From Actinacidiphila paucisporea (GTDB lineage: Bacteria; Actinomycetota; Actinomycetes; Streptomycetales; Streptomycetaceae), in NCBI RefSeq assembly GCF_900142575.1, contig NZ_FRBI01000009.1, positions 124,001 through 188,000 on the forward strand: 64,000 nucleotides of DNA. The letters are read 5' to 3'. Both the position numbers and the translations under genes were made by a program. Shown here piece after piece: positions 8,323 through 16,670 of this stretch (position 1 is the first letter of the stretch; each line of letters begins with the position of its first letter). The notes beneath the pieces are model-generated. The model searched no databases, was not told where the DNA came from, and saw nothing but the letters and a program-made list of their open reading frames with translations.

Positions 8323-10623
8323 ATGGACACCCCGACCCCTGATCCGAGCGGCGCCCGCCGTGCGCTGCGGGCACTGGCCGCCAGGCTGCGGGCCAAGGAC
8401 CCGGGCCTGGCCGCCACCCGCAGGGCCGGCCGCGGCGCCATCGTGATGCCCGCGCTGTTCGCACTGTGCAGCAAGGGCCTCGGCTCGCCCACCACGGCGA
8501 GCTTCGCCGCCTTCGGCGCCTTCTCGATGCTGCTGCTCGTCGACTTCAGCGGGCCCGTGGCGCAGCGGCTGCGCGCCCACGCCGCCCTCGCCGTCGCCTG
8601 GGCGGGAATGATCTGCCTGGGCACCGCGGTCTCCAGGGTGACCTGGCTCGGCGTGACCACCATGGTCGTGATCGGCTTCCTGGTCCTCTTCTCCGGCATC
8701 GTCAGCTCCGTGCTGGCCGGCGCCACGACCGCGCTGCTGCTCGGCTTCATCCTGCCGGTGTCGCTGGCCGCCCCGATGTCCGCGCTGCCCGACCGGCTGG
8801 CAGGCGCCGGACTCGCCACCGCCGCCTCGATGCTCGCCGTCACCCTGTTGTGGCCGCGCCCCTCCACCGACCCGCTCAGCGCACCCGCCGCCGCCGTCTG
8901 CCGGGCGGTCGCCGTACGCCTGCGCGTCGACGCCGCCCTGGTGCTCGGCCCCGACACACCCACCGCCGAGGACTGCGCGGCGGCGGCCGCGGGCGCCGCC
9001 GCCGCGGCGGAACGGCTGCGCCGCGCCTTCGACTCCACGCCCTACCGCCCCACCGGCCTGTCCACCGGGGCCCGCGCCCTGGTCCGGCTGGTCGACGAAC
9101 TCACCTGGCTCACCGCGATAGCCGCCCACAGCGGCACACCGCTGGACACCGCCCGCGGCCAGGTGGCGGCGCCCTGCCTGGCCAAACGGGCCGCCGCCCA
9201 TGCCCTCGACGAGGCCGCCGACCTGCTGGAGGGCCGGCACACCGACCCCTCCCCGCTGCGCGCCGCCACGGAGGAACTGAGCAAGGCGCTGGACGCCATG
9301 GAGCACGACGCCACCACCCGGCTGCCGGGCCGGCGCACCGCGCCCGACGGCGACCAGGAGGTCACCGACTTCCTCAGCTCGCTCGACGTCTCCTTCCGCG
9401 CCCAGGAACTGGGCTTCGCTGTCCTGCAGATCGCCTCCAACGTCGACCTCGCCGCCGCCGCCGAGCGCCGCGGCTGGGCCGACCGGCTGCTCGGCCGCGA
9501 GCCCGGCGGCATGGGCCACCCGCTCACCGCCGCCCGCGAACGCGCCGCCGCGCACGTCGACCCGCACTCGGTGTGGCTGCACAACAGCGTCCGCGGCGCC
9601 GCGGGCCTCGGCCTCGCCGTCGCCCTCACCGACGTGACCACCGTCCAGCACTCCTTCTGGGTGGTGCTCGGCGCCCTGTCCGTACTGCGTTCCAACGCCC
9701 TGAACACCGGTCAGAACGCGGTGCGGGGACTGGCCGGCACGGTCGCCGGCTCGATCGCCGGCGCGGCGCTGCTCCAACTCATCGGCCACAACAGCGTCCT
9801 GCTCTGGTTCCTGCTGCCGCTCGCCGTCCTGGTCGCCGGCATCGCGCCGGCCGCGATCTCCTTCGCCGCGGGCCAGGCCGCCTTCACCGTCACCCTGGTG
9901 ATCCTCTTCAACATCGGCCAGGTCCCCGACTGGCGCGTCGGCCTCTTCCGCGTCGAGGACATCGCCCTCGGCTGCGCGGTAAGCATCGTCGTCGGCCTCT
10001 TCTTCTGGCCGCGCGGCGCCTCGGCGGCAGTGGGCAAGGCCATGGCCGAGGCGTACGCCGACAGCGCCGACTATCTGGCCGGAGCCGTCGACTACGCGGT
10101 CGGCTGCTGCACCGCGGGCCCCGAACCTGCCGCGGCCCCGCTGGCCGCCGGGCGGCAGGCCGCCGCCGCGGCCCGGCGACTCGACGACGCCTTCCGCAGC
10201 TACCTGGCCGAGCGCGGACCCAAGCCCGTACCGCTCGCGGAGATGACCACGCTCGTCACCGGCGTCGTGGGCCTGCGGCTCGCCGCGGACGCGGTGCTCG
10301 GCATGTGGCAGCGGGCGGGCGACGCGCACAGCGACGCCGAGCGGGCCGCGGCCCGCTCCGAGCTGCTGTCCGGCGCCGGCCGCGTCTCGGCCTGGTACCA
10401 CGGCCTCGCCGACGGCCTCGACGGCCACCACCCCGTCCCGGCCCCCCTCCCGCAGGACCTCGCGGCCGACAGCCGCCTCGTCGAGGCGGTCCACCGCGAC
10501 CTGCGCGACGAGCGCGGCCGCGCGACGGCGACCGCCGTCCGCATCATCTGGACCGGCGACCACCTCGACGCGGCCCGCCGCCTCCAGACCTCCCTGTCCA
10601 CGGCGGCCCACGCCTTGCCCTGA
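8323..10623 (+). CDS. FUSC-family membrane protein (putative aromatic acid-type exporter)
   Basis: A 766-residue integral membrane protein with two FUSC-like halves. An N-terminal helix bundle (about 45-190) is followed by a cytoplasmic region, then a second bundle (about 410-570, including HSFWVVLGALSVLRSNALNT and WLHNSVRGAAGLGLAVALTD), and a C-terminal soluble tail. Members of this superfamily export aromatic carboxylates or related amphiphiles and are often accessory to stress tolerance. ATG 8323 follows GAGGAG at suitable spacing. An upstream extension of the frame to 8122 looks like non-coding shadow. The neighbours give no clue to the substrate. Confidence 0.85.
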   Translation: MDTPTPDPSGARRALRALAARLRAKDPGLAATRRAGRGAIVMPALFALCSKGLGSPTTASFAAFGAFSMLLLVDFSGPVAQRLRAHAALAVAWAGMICLGTAVSRVTWLGVTTMVVIGFLVLFSGIVSSVLAGATTALLLGFILPVSLAAPMSALPDRLAGAGLATAASMLAVTLLWPRPSTDPLSAPAAAVCRAVAVRLRVDAALVLGPDTPTAEDCAAAAAGAAAAAERLRRAFDSTPYRPTGLSTGARALVRLVDELTWLTAIAAHSGTPLDTARGQVAAPCLAKRAAAHALDEAADLLEGRHTDPSPLRAATEELSKALDAMEHDATTRLPGRRTAPDGDQEVTDFLSSLDVSFRAQELGFAVLQIASNVDLAAAAERRGWADRLLGREPGGMGHPLTAARERAAAHVDPHSVWLHNSVRGAAGLGLAVALTDVTTVQHSFWVVLGALSVLRSNALNTGQNAVRGLAGTVAGSIAGAALLQLIGHNSVLLWFLLPLAVLVAGIAPAAISFAAGQAAFTVTLVILFNIGQVPDWRVGLFRVEDIALGCAVSIVVGLFFWPRGASAAVGKAMAEAYADSADYLAGAVDYAVGCCTAGPEPAAAPLAAGRQAAAAARRLDDAFRSYLAERGPKPVPLAEMTTLVTGVVGLRLAADAVLGMWQRAGDAHSDAERAAARSELLSGAGRVSAWYHGLADGLDGHHPVPAPLPQDLAADSRLVEAVHRDLRDERGRATATAVRIIWTGDHLDAARRLQTSLSTAAHALP

Positions 10624-10665
10624 GCGACCGGCTCGGGCGCCGCGACCGGTCGCCTCGTCCAAAGC

Positions 10666-10920
10666 GGGGGCCGGTGTGCGGCGGCCGCCGGGTTACGCCG
10701 GCTCGGGCGCGGCTGATCGCGCCCGCGGGGTGCGCGTGCCTTGTCCCGAGTGGGGGCCGGTGTGCGGCGGCCGCCGGACCTCGCGGTCGGGGTCGCCAGC
10801 TCGGGCGCGGCTGGTCGCGCCCGCGGAGGGCGCGGGCCCTGTCCCCAGCGGGGGGCCGGTGTGCGGCGGCCGCCGGGTTACGCCGGCTCGGGCGCGGCTG
10901 GTCGCGCCGGGGGAGGGCGG
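10666..10920. repeat. Intergenic array A: three imperfect tandem copies of a 86-99 bp unit
   Basis: The anchor GGGGCCGGTGTGCGGCGGCC begins at about 10666, 10752 and 10851, giving periods of 86 and 99 bp. Each copy continues with a shared GGCTCGGGCGCGGCTG segment and an almost constant CGCGCC block, and the third copy decays near 10915. A partial related stretch lies at 10630-10665. Periods not divisible by three argue against a coding repeat. The array fills most of the 454-bp gap between two plus-strand genes, and I see no gene in the gap. Confidence 0.85.
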
Positions 10921-11077
10921 CTGGAGCGGTGGCCCCGGCGGACGGCCCCGGGCGGCGGGACATTCACTCCCGCCGTACGTCGTGTCGAGTGGTCGCGGCC
11001 CCGCCCGTGCGGCGAGAGTCGGCACTAGCCGGCCGCTCGTGCCGCCATGCCGCCGTACCCACGTAGCGAGGTCGCCG

Positions 11078-12547
11078 ATGTCCGACAGGCTCCGCGTACG
11101 GGTCCGCCGGCCGGTCGCCGGGCCGGACCCTGGCGCGGCCGCCGCGCCCGGCACCCTCGGCTGGGTGGTGGCGGTCTGCGCCGCCTTCGTCGTCGCACAA
11201 TTGGTGCTCGCCGTTCCGGGCTCTGGCCTGGGCTGGGACGAGACCGTCTACACCAGCCAGGTCTCCGCCCACGTACCCGCCGCGTTCTTCAGCGCGCCCA
11301 GGGCCCGCGGTATCTCCCTGCTGGCCGCACCCGTCGCCGCACTGACCGCCTCCACCGCCGCCCTGCGCGTCTACCTCGCCGTGCTGTCCGGCGCCGGACT
11401 CCTCGTCGCGCTGCGCGTGTGGCGCCCGCTGCTGCCCGCCCGGATGCTCGCGCTCGCCGGCGGCCTGTTCGCCGGGCTGTGGATCTCGCTGCTGTACGGG
11501 TCGCAGGTGATGCCCAACCTCTGGAGCGCCTACGGCGGGCTCGCCGCCGTCGGCTGCCTGCTGCGCGCGGCCCGCGACCGCACCGACCGCGGCGCCCTGG
11601 CCGGGCTGGCGGCCGGGGTGGCGCTGGTCGGCCTGATGCGGCCGCCGGACGCGTTGTGGCTGGTGCTGCCGCTGGCCGGCGCCGCCCTGACGATCCGGCG
11701 GTGGCGCCGCCCCGCGCTGTTCGCGGTGCTGGCGGCGGGCCTGCTCGCGGGCTGCGCGGAGTGGGTGGTCGAGGCGTACGTACGCTACGGCGGCCTGGCC
11801 GCCAGGCTGCACCGGGCCAGCGCGATCGAGGGCGGCCTCGGCCTGCACTTCGCCGTGGACGACCAGATCCGCGCGCTGGACGGCCGCACACTGTGCCGTC
11901 CGTGCGACGTGCCGTGGCGGCACCGCGCGGCCTCGGCGTGGTGGTTCGCGCTTCCCCTGCTGGCCGCGGGCGGTGCCGCGGCGGCCTGGCGCGGCCGCCG
12001 GGCCACGGTCTGGCTGCCGCTGCTGACCGCGGCCTTCCTCGCCGCCCCTTACCTCTTCACCGTCGGCTACGCGGCTCCCCGATTCCTGCTGCCCGCCTAC
12101 GCGCTGCTGGCGATCCCGGTGGCCGAGTGCCTGTGGTGGGCGGCCGTCCGCGCTACGGGCCGGCCGCGCCGCGCGGTGACCGCCGTGGTCGTCGTCGCCC
12201 TGTGCGGCCACCTGGCGATCCAGGGCAGCGTCCTGCTCACCGCGGTCCACGGCAACCGGCGCGCGCGGGGCGAATACGACGCCGTCGCCGCCGGTCTGCG
12301 CGCGAACGGCGTGCGGCCACCGTGTGTGCTCTCCGGGGACTCGGCGGTCCCCGCCGCCTTCTACGCGGGATGCGCCTCGCGCGAGACGGCGGGCGCGGAC
12401 CGTAGCATCACCGCGGACGGCCTGCTGGCGGTCGCCCGCCACCGGCCGGTCGCCGTCCTCGTCGCGCCCGGCGACCGCCCGCCCGCCTTCGCCCGGCACT
12501 GGCGCTCGGCAGCACTGCCCGGCTACCGCGCCTACTTCGCCCGCTGA
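11078..12547 (+). CDS. GT-C-like polytopic membrane protein (putative lipid-linked glycosyltransferase)
   Basis: A 489-residue protein with about ten hydrophobic segments. After the first membrane segment comes GSGLGWDETVYTSQVSAH, with D54-E55 in the first extracytoplasmic loop. This placement matches GT-C glycosyltransferases such as the PMT and arabinofuranosyl/mannosyltransferase families, which use polyprenyl-phosphate sugars. The C-terminal 100 residues form a small soluble domain (VLSGDSAVPAAFYAGCAS). ATG 11078 is preceded by only a weak GAGG. The gene is flanked by the repeat array and a DUF6381 gene, neither informative. The GT-C assignment rests on topology and the DE motif only. Confidence 0.7.
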   Translation: MSDRLRVRVRRPVAGPDPGAAAAPGTLGWVVAVCAAFVVAQLVLAVPGSGLGWDETVYTSQVSAHVPAAFFSAPRARGISLLAAPVAALTASTAALRVYLAVLSGAGLLVALRVWRPLLPARMLALAGGLFAGLWISLLYGSQVMPNLWSAYGGLAAVGCLLRAARDRTDRGALAGLAAGVALVGLMRPPDALWLVLPLAGAALTIRRWRRPALFAVLAAGLLAGCAEWVVEAYVRYGGLAARLHRASAIEGGLGLHFAVDDQIRALDGRTLCRPCDVPWRHRAASAWWFALPLLAAGGAAAAWRGRRATVWLPLLTAAFLAAPYLFTVGYAAPRFLLPAYALLAIPVAECLWWAAVRATGRPRRAVTAVVVVALCGHLAIQGSVLLTAVHGNRRARGEYDAVAAGLRANGVRPPCVLSGDSAVPAAFYAGCASRETAGADRSITADGLLAVARHRPVAVLVAPGDRPPAFARHWRSAALPGYRAYFAR

Positions 12548-12693
12548 CCCCTGCCTCTCCCGCCCCCCTGCCGCTCCCGCCACCCCAGCCGATCCGCATC
12601 CGGCCGGGCGCCGTACCCCCCACCAGTGGCCGACGGCGGCGCGGCCTGGTTCGCTGGTAGCGACGGCACTCACGCACGGAGCGAGGCCAGGCC

Positions 12694-12888
12694 ATGACGA
12701 CGACAACGGACGAATCACGCCGACACATCCGGCAACTGCGCGCCCAGGCGGACAAGCTCGCCGCGGACGCCGAGCACGCGGCCAGCACGGCGGAACGCAC
12801 CCGGCTCCAGCGCAGAGCCGAGCAGTTGGAGTCGGACAGCGACCAGGAGAGCATGATGGCGGCCGGGGACATCTACCCCGCGCAATGA
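12694..12888 (+). CDS. Small coiled-coil protein, DUF6381-like
   Basis: A 64-residue, highly charged, probably all-helical protein: [20 protein letters not shown] then [20 protein letters not shown], ending GDIYPAQ. The pattern of heptads plus the terminal GDIYP resembles the DUF6381 family of short Streptomyces proteins of unknown function. GCGAGGCCAGGCC precedes the ATG. No enzymatic motif is visible. It is probably a cytoplasmic oligomer; nothing in the neighbourhood fixes its role. Confidence 0.75.
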   Translation: MTTTTDESRRHIRQLRAQADKLAADAEHAASTAERTRLQRRAEQLESDSDQESMMAAGDIYPAQ

Positions 12889-12925
12889 CCCACGCCCGCC
12901 TGCCCGATCGCGAGGACGACGCCTG

Positions 12926-14116
12926 ATGAGCGACCAGCCGCCACCCCACCTGCCCACCGCGTTCGGGAACTACCAGAACGACATCTACCTGCGCGCACTC
13001 GGCGGCGTGCTGCCGGATCTGCCGATGACGTTCGCCGAGCTGGAGGCCCGCGCGGCCGAGGCGATGCCGCCGTCGCTGGTGTCGTACGTCGCCGGCGGCG
13101 CGGGCGACGAGGCCACGCAGCGGGCGAACGTCGACGCCTTCGCCCGCTGGGGCCTCTACCCGCGGATGTTCGTCGGCGCCCGGGAGCGCGACCTGTCCGT
13201 CGAGCTGTTCGGTACGACCTGGCCCTTGCCCCTGTTCATGGCGCCGGTCGGGGTGATCGGGCTGTGCGCGCAGGACGGCCACGGCGACCTCGCCACGGCA
13301 CGGGCCGCGGCCAGGACCGGGGTGCCGATGATCGCCTCCACGCTGACCGTCGACCCGCTGGAGGACGTGGCCGCCGAACTGGGCGGCACCCCCGGCCTCT
13401 TCCAGCTCTACACGCCCACCGACCGCGACCTGGCGGAGAGCCTGGTCCACCGTGCCGAGCGCGCGGGTTACACGGCGATCGTCGTCACCCTCGACACCTG
13501 GGTCACCGGCTGGCGCCCGCGCGACCTGGCCACCGGCAACTTCCCCCAGCTGCGCGGCCACTGCCTGGCCAACTACTTCACCGACCCGGTCTTCCGCCGC
13601 CTCCTCGGCAAGGACCCGGCGGACGACCCGCAGGGTGCAGTCCTGCTCTGGACCCAGCTGTTCGGCAACCCCCTGACCTGGGACGACCTCGGCTGGCTGC
13701 GGTCCGTGACGAAACTGCCGCTGATCGTCAAGGGCATATGTCACCCCGACGACGCGCGCCGCGCCAAGGACGGCGGCGTCGACGGCGTCTACTGCTCCAA
13801 CCACGGCGGCCGGCAGGCCAACGGCGGCCTGCCGGCCCTGACCGTGCTGCCCGACGTCGTCGCCGCGGCCGACGGGCTGCCGGTGCTGTTCGACTCCGGC
13901 GTACGCTCCGGTGCCGACGTGGTCAAGGCGCTCGCGCTGGGGGCGACCGCGGTGGGTGTCGGCCGCCCGTACGCGTACGGCTGCGCGCTCGGCGGCACCG
14001 ACGGCATCGTCCACGTCCTGAGGACCGTGCTGGCCGAGGCCGACCTGATCATGGCCGTCGACGGCTACCCGAGCGTCGCCGACCTCACCCCGGCCGGCCT
14101 GCGCCCGCTGCCGTGA
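12926..14116 (+). CDS. FMN-dependent alpha-hydroxy-acid oxidase, lactate 2-monooxygenase-like
   Basis: A 396-residue FMN enzyme of the alpha-hydroxy-acid oxidizing family. The family signature SNHGGRQ holds the catalytic base H293. LPLIVKGI carries the FMN-contacting lysine and [19 protein letters not shown] the phosphate-binding loop. Length and the N-terminal [15 protein letters not shown] pattern fit lactate 2-monooxygenase, which converts L-lactate and oxygen to acetate, CO2 and water. Glycolate or mandelate oxidation remains possible. ATG 12926 is preceded by GAGGACG. It appears to be transcribed alone or with the YunG-like gene 51 bp downstream. Confidence 0.88.
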   Translation: MSDQPPPHLPTAFGNYQNDIYLRALGGVLPDLPMTFAELEARAAEAMPPSLVSYVAGGAGDEATQRANVDAFARWGLYPRMFVGARERDLSVELFGTTWPLPLFMAPVGVIGLCAQDGHGDLATARAAARTGVPMIASTLTVDPLEDVAAELGGTPGLFQLYTPTDRDLAESLVHRAERAGYTAIVVTLDTWVTGWRPRDLATGNFPQLRGHCLANYFTDPVFRRLLGKDPADDPQGAVLLWTQLFGNPLTWDDLGWLRSVTKLPLIVKGICHPDDARRAKDGGVDGVYCSNHGGRQANGGLPALTVLPDVVAAADGLPVLFDSGVRSGADVVKALALGATAVGVGRPYAYGCALGGTDGIVHVLRTVLAEADLIMAVDGYPSVADLTPAGLRPLP

Positions 14117-14167
14117 CCCGGCGGCCGCCGCGGGGGGACTGTCAGTGCCGGATGCGACGCTGCACGT

Positions 14168-14644
14168 ATGACGACCTGGAACCTGCTGGACCTCGACCGT
14201 GCTTTTCGCGCGTCCTGGGCCGCCGACACGTGCTCGCCCGACGACGTGTGCCGGGAGGAGTGGCGGCCGGACAACCCCTCGTGGGGCCACTGCGACATCA
14301 GCACGCTGCTCGTCCACGACCTCTTCGGCGGCGACCTGATGGTCGGCGAGGTCCACCTCGACGGTGAGCAGCACGGCTTCCACTGGTGGAATGCCCTGCC
14401 CAGCGGCATAGAACTCGACGTGACCGCGGAGCAGTTCCGGCGCGGCCAGCGGGTGACCGGCGCCAGGGCCGTCACCCGCCCGCAGGGGCCGCTGGCGCAC
14501 CGCTGGGAGGAGTATCTGCTGCTGCGCGAGCGCGTCTCCCGGCACCTCGGCCCGCTGCCGGCCCCCGACGCCATGGTGCACCCGGCGGACGAAGGGACCG
14601 CGCGGATGTCGATTCCGGGCGCTTCCCGTTCGTCGGAAGGCTGA
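14168..14644 (+). CDS. YunG-like protein of unknown function
   Basis: A 158-residue soluble protein with family-like motifs RASWAADTCSPDDV, RPDNPSWGHCDISTLLVHDL, FGGDLMVGEV and HGFHWWNALPSGIELDVT. The arrangement of Cys, His and Asp (TCSPDD, GHCD, HWWN) resembles a papain-like or transglutaminase-like site, but no member I know of has a defined reaction. The last 25 codons contain a good ECF42 promoter for the next operon, so the 3' end doubles as a control region. The assignment to YunG rests on recalled motif similarity. Confidence 0.7.
   Translation: MTTWNLLDLDRAFRASWAADTCSPDDVCREEWRPDNPSWGHCDISTLLVHDLFGGDLMVGEVHLDGEQHGFHWWNALPSGIELDVTAEQFRRGQRVTGARAVTRPQGPLAHRWEEYLLLRERVSRHLGPLPAPDAMVHPADEGTARMSIPGASRSSEG
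14607..14636 (+). promoter_or_regulatory. Predicted ECF42-dependent promoter
   Basis: TGTCGA at 14607-14612 and CGTCGG at 14631-14636 are separated by 18 bp. This agrees with the promoter pattern described for ECF42 sigma factors (TGTCGA at -35, CG-rich CGA/TC at -10). It lies 56 bp before the DGPF gene that is followed by an ECF42 gene, as expected for autoregulation. It is inside the 3' end of the YunG-like gene. Confidence 0.55.
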
Positions 14645-14692
14645 CGGGGGCCGCACCGCGCCCCCGCGGACGACACGGAAGGACAGACGGCC

Positions 14693-15043
14693 ATGGCGCG
14701 CTATCTGCTGCTCATCCACGACAACGAGGCCGACTACGAGGCGGCCGACGACGCCGCCCGCCGGGCGCTCGACGAGGCGCACGCGGCCTTCGACCGCGAG
14801 CACAAGGACGCCATCGTGGCGAGCGAGCACCTCCAGCAGACGTCGACGGCGACCGTGGTGCGCGAGGACGGCGCCGGCGGGCACCTCGTGACGGACGGCC
14901 CCTACGCCGAGACCAAGGAGGCCCTGGGCGGCTACTACGTCATCGACGTGTCCGACCTCGACGCGGCGCTCGCCGTCGCGAAGCGGCTGCCGTTCTTCGG
15001 CGGGACCGGGGAGGCGGCGGTGGAAGTGCGCCCGCTGCACTGA
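14693..15043 (+). CDS. YCII-related DGPF-type protein
   Basis: A 116-residue alpha/beta protein of the YCII/DGPF family. Its sequence YLLLIHDNEADYE, the hallmark VTDGPYAETKEALGGYYVID (DGP-Y variant) and the C-terminal LPFFGGTGEAAVEVRPL match the partners of ECF42 sigma factors. The function of these proteins is unknown; they are proposed to be the main targets of the ECF42 regulon. ATG 14693 follows AAGGACAG. It is separated by 61 bp from the sigma gene and probably co-transcribed from the promoter at 14607. Confidence 0.9.
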   Translation: MARYLLLIHDNEADYEAADDAARRALDEAHAAFDREHKDAIVASEHLQQTSTATVVREDGAGGHLVTDGPYAETKEALGGYYVIDVSDLDAALAVAKRLPFFGGTGEAAVEVRPLH

Positions 15044-15104
15044 CCCGAGCCGGACGGCAGGCGGCCCGCACCGCCGCCCGTGAAGCCAGACAGGAGGCCT
15101 GCCC

Positions 15105-16388
15105 GTGTCCGTGCCCGCCGACCCGCCGCCCCGCGGCCCTGGGCAGGCCGCCGCGGCCCGCGCCGTCGCCGAGGCGCACCGCGGCCAGTGGGCCTTCGTG
15201 CTGGCCGCGACCGTCCGGGTCACCCGCGACCTCGACCTCGCCGAGGAGTGCGTGCAGGACGCCTACACCAAGGCCCTGGTGGCGTGGGCGTCCACCGGCA
15301 TCCCCGCCCGGCCCGGCGCCTGGCTGACCACCACGGCCCGCAACCGCGCCGTGGACGTCATCCGGCGCGACGCCTTCTTCCGCACGGCGCTGCCCCTGCT
15401 CGCCGACGACGACGAGACGGTGACCGGACCGGCCGACGGCGAGGACATCCCCGACGAGCGGCTGCGGCTGATCTTCACCTGCTGCCACCCGGCCCTCGCC
15501 CCGCAGGACCGGGTGGCGCTGACGCTGCGGCTGGTCTGCGGGCTGACGACCGCGGAGACCGCCCGCGCGTTCCTGGTCGCCGAGACCGCCATGGCCGCGA
15601 GGATCACCCGGGCGAAGAAGAAGATCACCGCGGCCCGCATCCCGTACCGCATCCCGGACTCCGGGGACCTGCCGGAGCGGATCGACGCGGTGCTGACCGT
15701 GGTCGACCTGCTGTTCACCACCGGGCATGTCGCCCCCGAAGGTCCGGCGCTGCTGCGCACCGAACTGATCGCCAGGGCCGCCGGACTGGCCCGGATGCTC
15801 GGCGAGCTGCTGCCCGGCGACGCGGAGGTGGCCGGGCTGCGCGCGCTGGTCCTGCTGACCGACGCGCGCCGGCCCGCCCGGCTCGACGCGGAGGGCGCCC
15901 CCGTGCTGCTGGCCGACCAGGACCGCGGCCGGTGGGACCGGGCGGCCATCGCCGAAGGCCTGCTGCTGGTCCGCCGGGCGCTGCGCCGCCGCCCGCCCGG
16001 CCCGTTCGCGCTGCGGGCGGCGATCGCGGCGGTCCACGCCGAGGCCCCCACCTGGGAGGCGACGGACTGGCCGGAGATCGTCGGGCTGTACGACCTGCTG
16101 CTGCGCCGCCGCCCCACACCCGTCGCCGCCCTGAACCGCGCGGTCGCCGTCGGCTTCGCCCACGGCCCCGCGGCGGGCCTCGCCGCCCTGTCCGACCTCG
16201 CCGAAGAGCCGCGGCTGGCCGGCTACCCCTACGCGTCCGTCGCCCGCGGTGAATTCCTGCACCGCCTCGGCCGCCGTGCCGCCGCCGGGAGCGCCTACCG
16301 GCAGGCACTCCAGCACACCTCGAACGCGGTCGAGCGGGACTTCCTGCTCACCAGGATCGCCGCGCTGGACGCCGAGCAGCCGTGCTGA
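15105..16388 (+). CDS. ECF sigma factor, group ECF42
   Basis: A 427-residue RNA polymerase sigma factor. Region 2 (about 20-90) includes RDLDLAEECVQDAYTKAL and WLTTTARNRAVDVIRRD. Region 4 is about 125-180 (VALTLRLVCGLTTAETARAF). A roughly 220-residue C-terminal extension is helical and TPR-like. The linker DERLRLIFTCCHPAL is diagnostic of ECF42. These sigma factors lack a classical anti-sigma factor; the C-terminal extension is thought to be needed for activity control. GTG 15105 sits seven bases after AGGAGG. It forms an operon with the DGPF gene and ends before a strong terminator hairpin. Confidence 0.93.
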   Translation: MSVPADPPPRGPGQAAAARAVAEAHRGQWAFVLAATVRVTRDLDLAEECVQDAYTKALVAWASTGIPARPGAWLTTTARNRAVDVIRRDAFFRTALPLLADDDETVTGPADGEDIPDERLRLIFTCCHPALAPQDRVALTLRLVCGLTTAETARAFLVAETAMAARITRAKKKITAARIPYRIPDSGDLPERIDAVLTVVDLLFTTGHVAPEGPALLRTELIARAAGLARMLGELLPGDAEVAGLRALVLLTDARRPARLDAEGAPVLLADQDRGRWDRAAIAEGLLLVRRALRRRPPGPFALRAAIAAVHAEAPTWEATDWPEIVGLYDLLLRRRPTPVAALNRAVAVGFAHGPAAGLAALSDLAEEPRLAGYPYASVARGEFLHRLGRRAAAGSAYRQALQHTSNAVERDFLLTRIAALDAEQPC

Positions 16389-16545
16389 GCCGGGCCGCTC
16401 ACCGGGCGCGGTCCCGGATGCTTCGTCGGCTCCTTCCGCGCCCCTGCGCCGCCGAGCCGAACAGCGAGGTCCGGGTGCTCACCGACGTGGCGGAAGCGCA
16501 CCGGGAGACGGGTCGTCCGGTCCGAGTAGTCGTGAGGTCACGTGG

Positions 16546-16595
16546 TGCGGTGACCCGCCCCTTCGTACGGTGAAGGCCCCGGGCGGGTCACCGCA
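16546..16595. terminator. Bidirectional terminator hairpin
   Basis: A perfect 15-bp inverted repeat: TGCGGTGACCCGCCC at 16546-16560 pairs with GGGCGGGTCACCGCA at 16581-16595 across a 20-base loop. It lies between the convergent ECF42 gene and the glycosyltransferase-like pseudogene. No U-tract follows, as is usual in Streptomyces. The rest of 16389-16670 holds no gene that I can see. Confidence 0.75.
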
Positions 16596-16670
16596 TGCCG
16601 GGTTGCGCAGGGCGAAGAAGGCCGACGCGTAGAGCGAAGGGTCGGTGCCCGGGTGGCCGGTCAGCTCGGG

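Noticed and set aside
7882..10662. Open frame of 926 codons opposite the FUSC gene
   Set aside because: Its Gly/Arg/Gln/Asp-rich sequence without motifs is the antisense of a well-supported membrane protein.
10666..10920. CRISPR array
   Set aside because: Units are contiguous and differ by scattered substitutions, with no constant repeat separated by unique spacers and no cas genes.
10964..15223. Open frame of 1419 codons on the minus strand
   Set aside because: It is a shadow of the membrane protein, lactate monooxygenase and DGPF genes, with no recognisable motif or ribosome-binding site.
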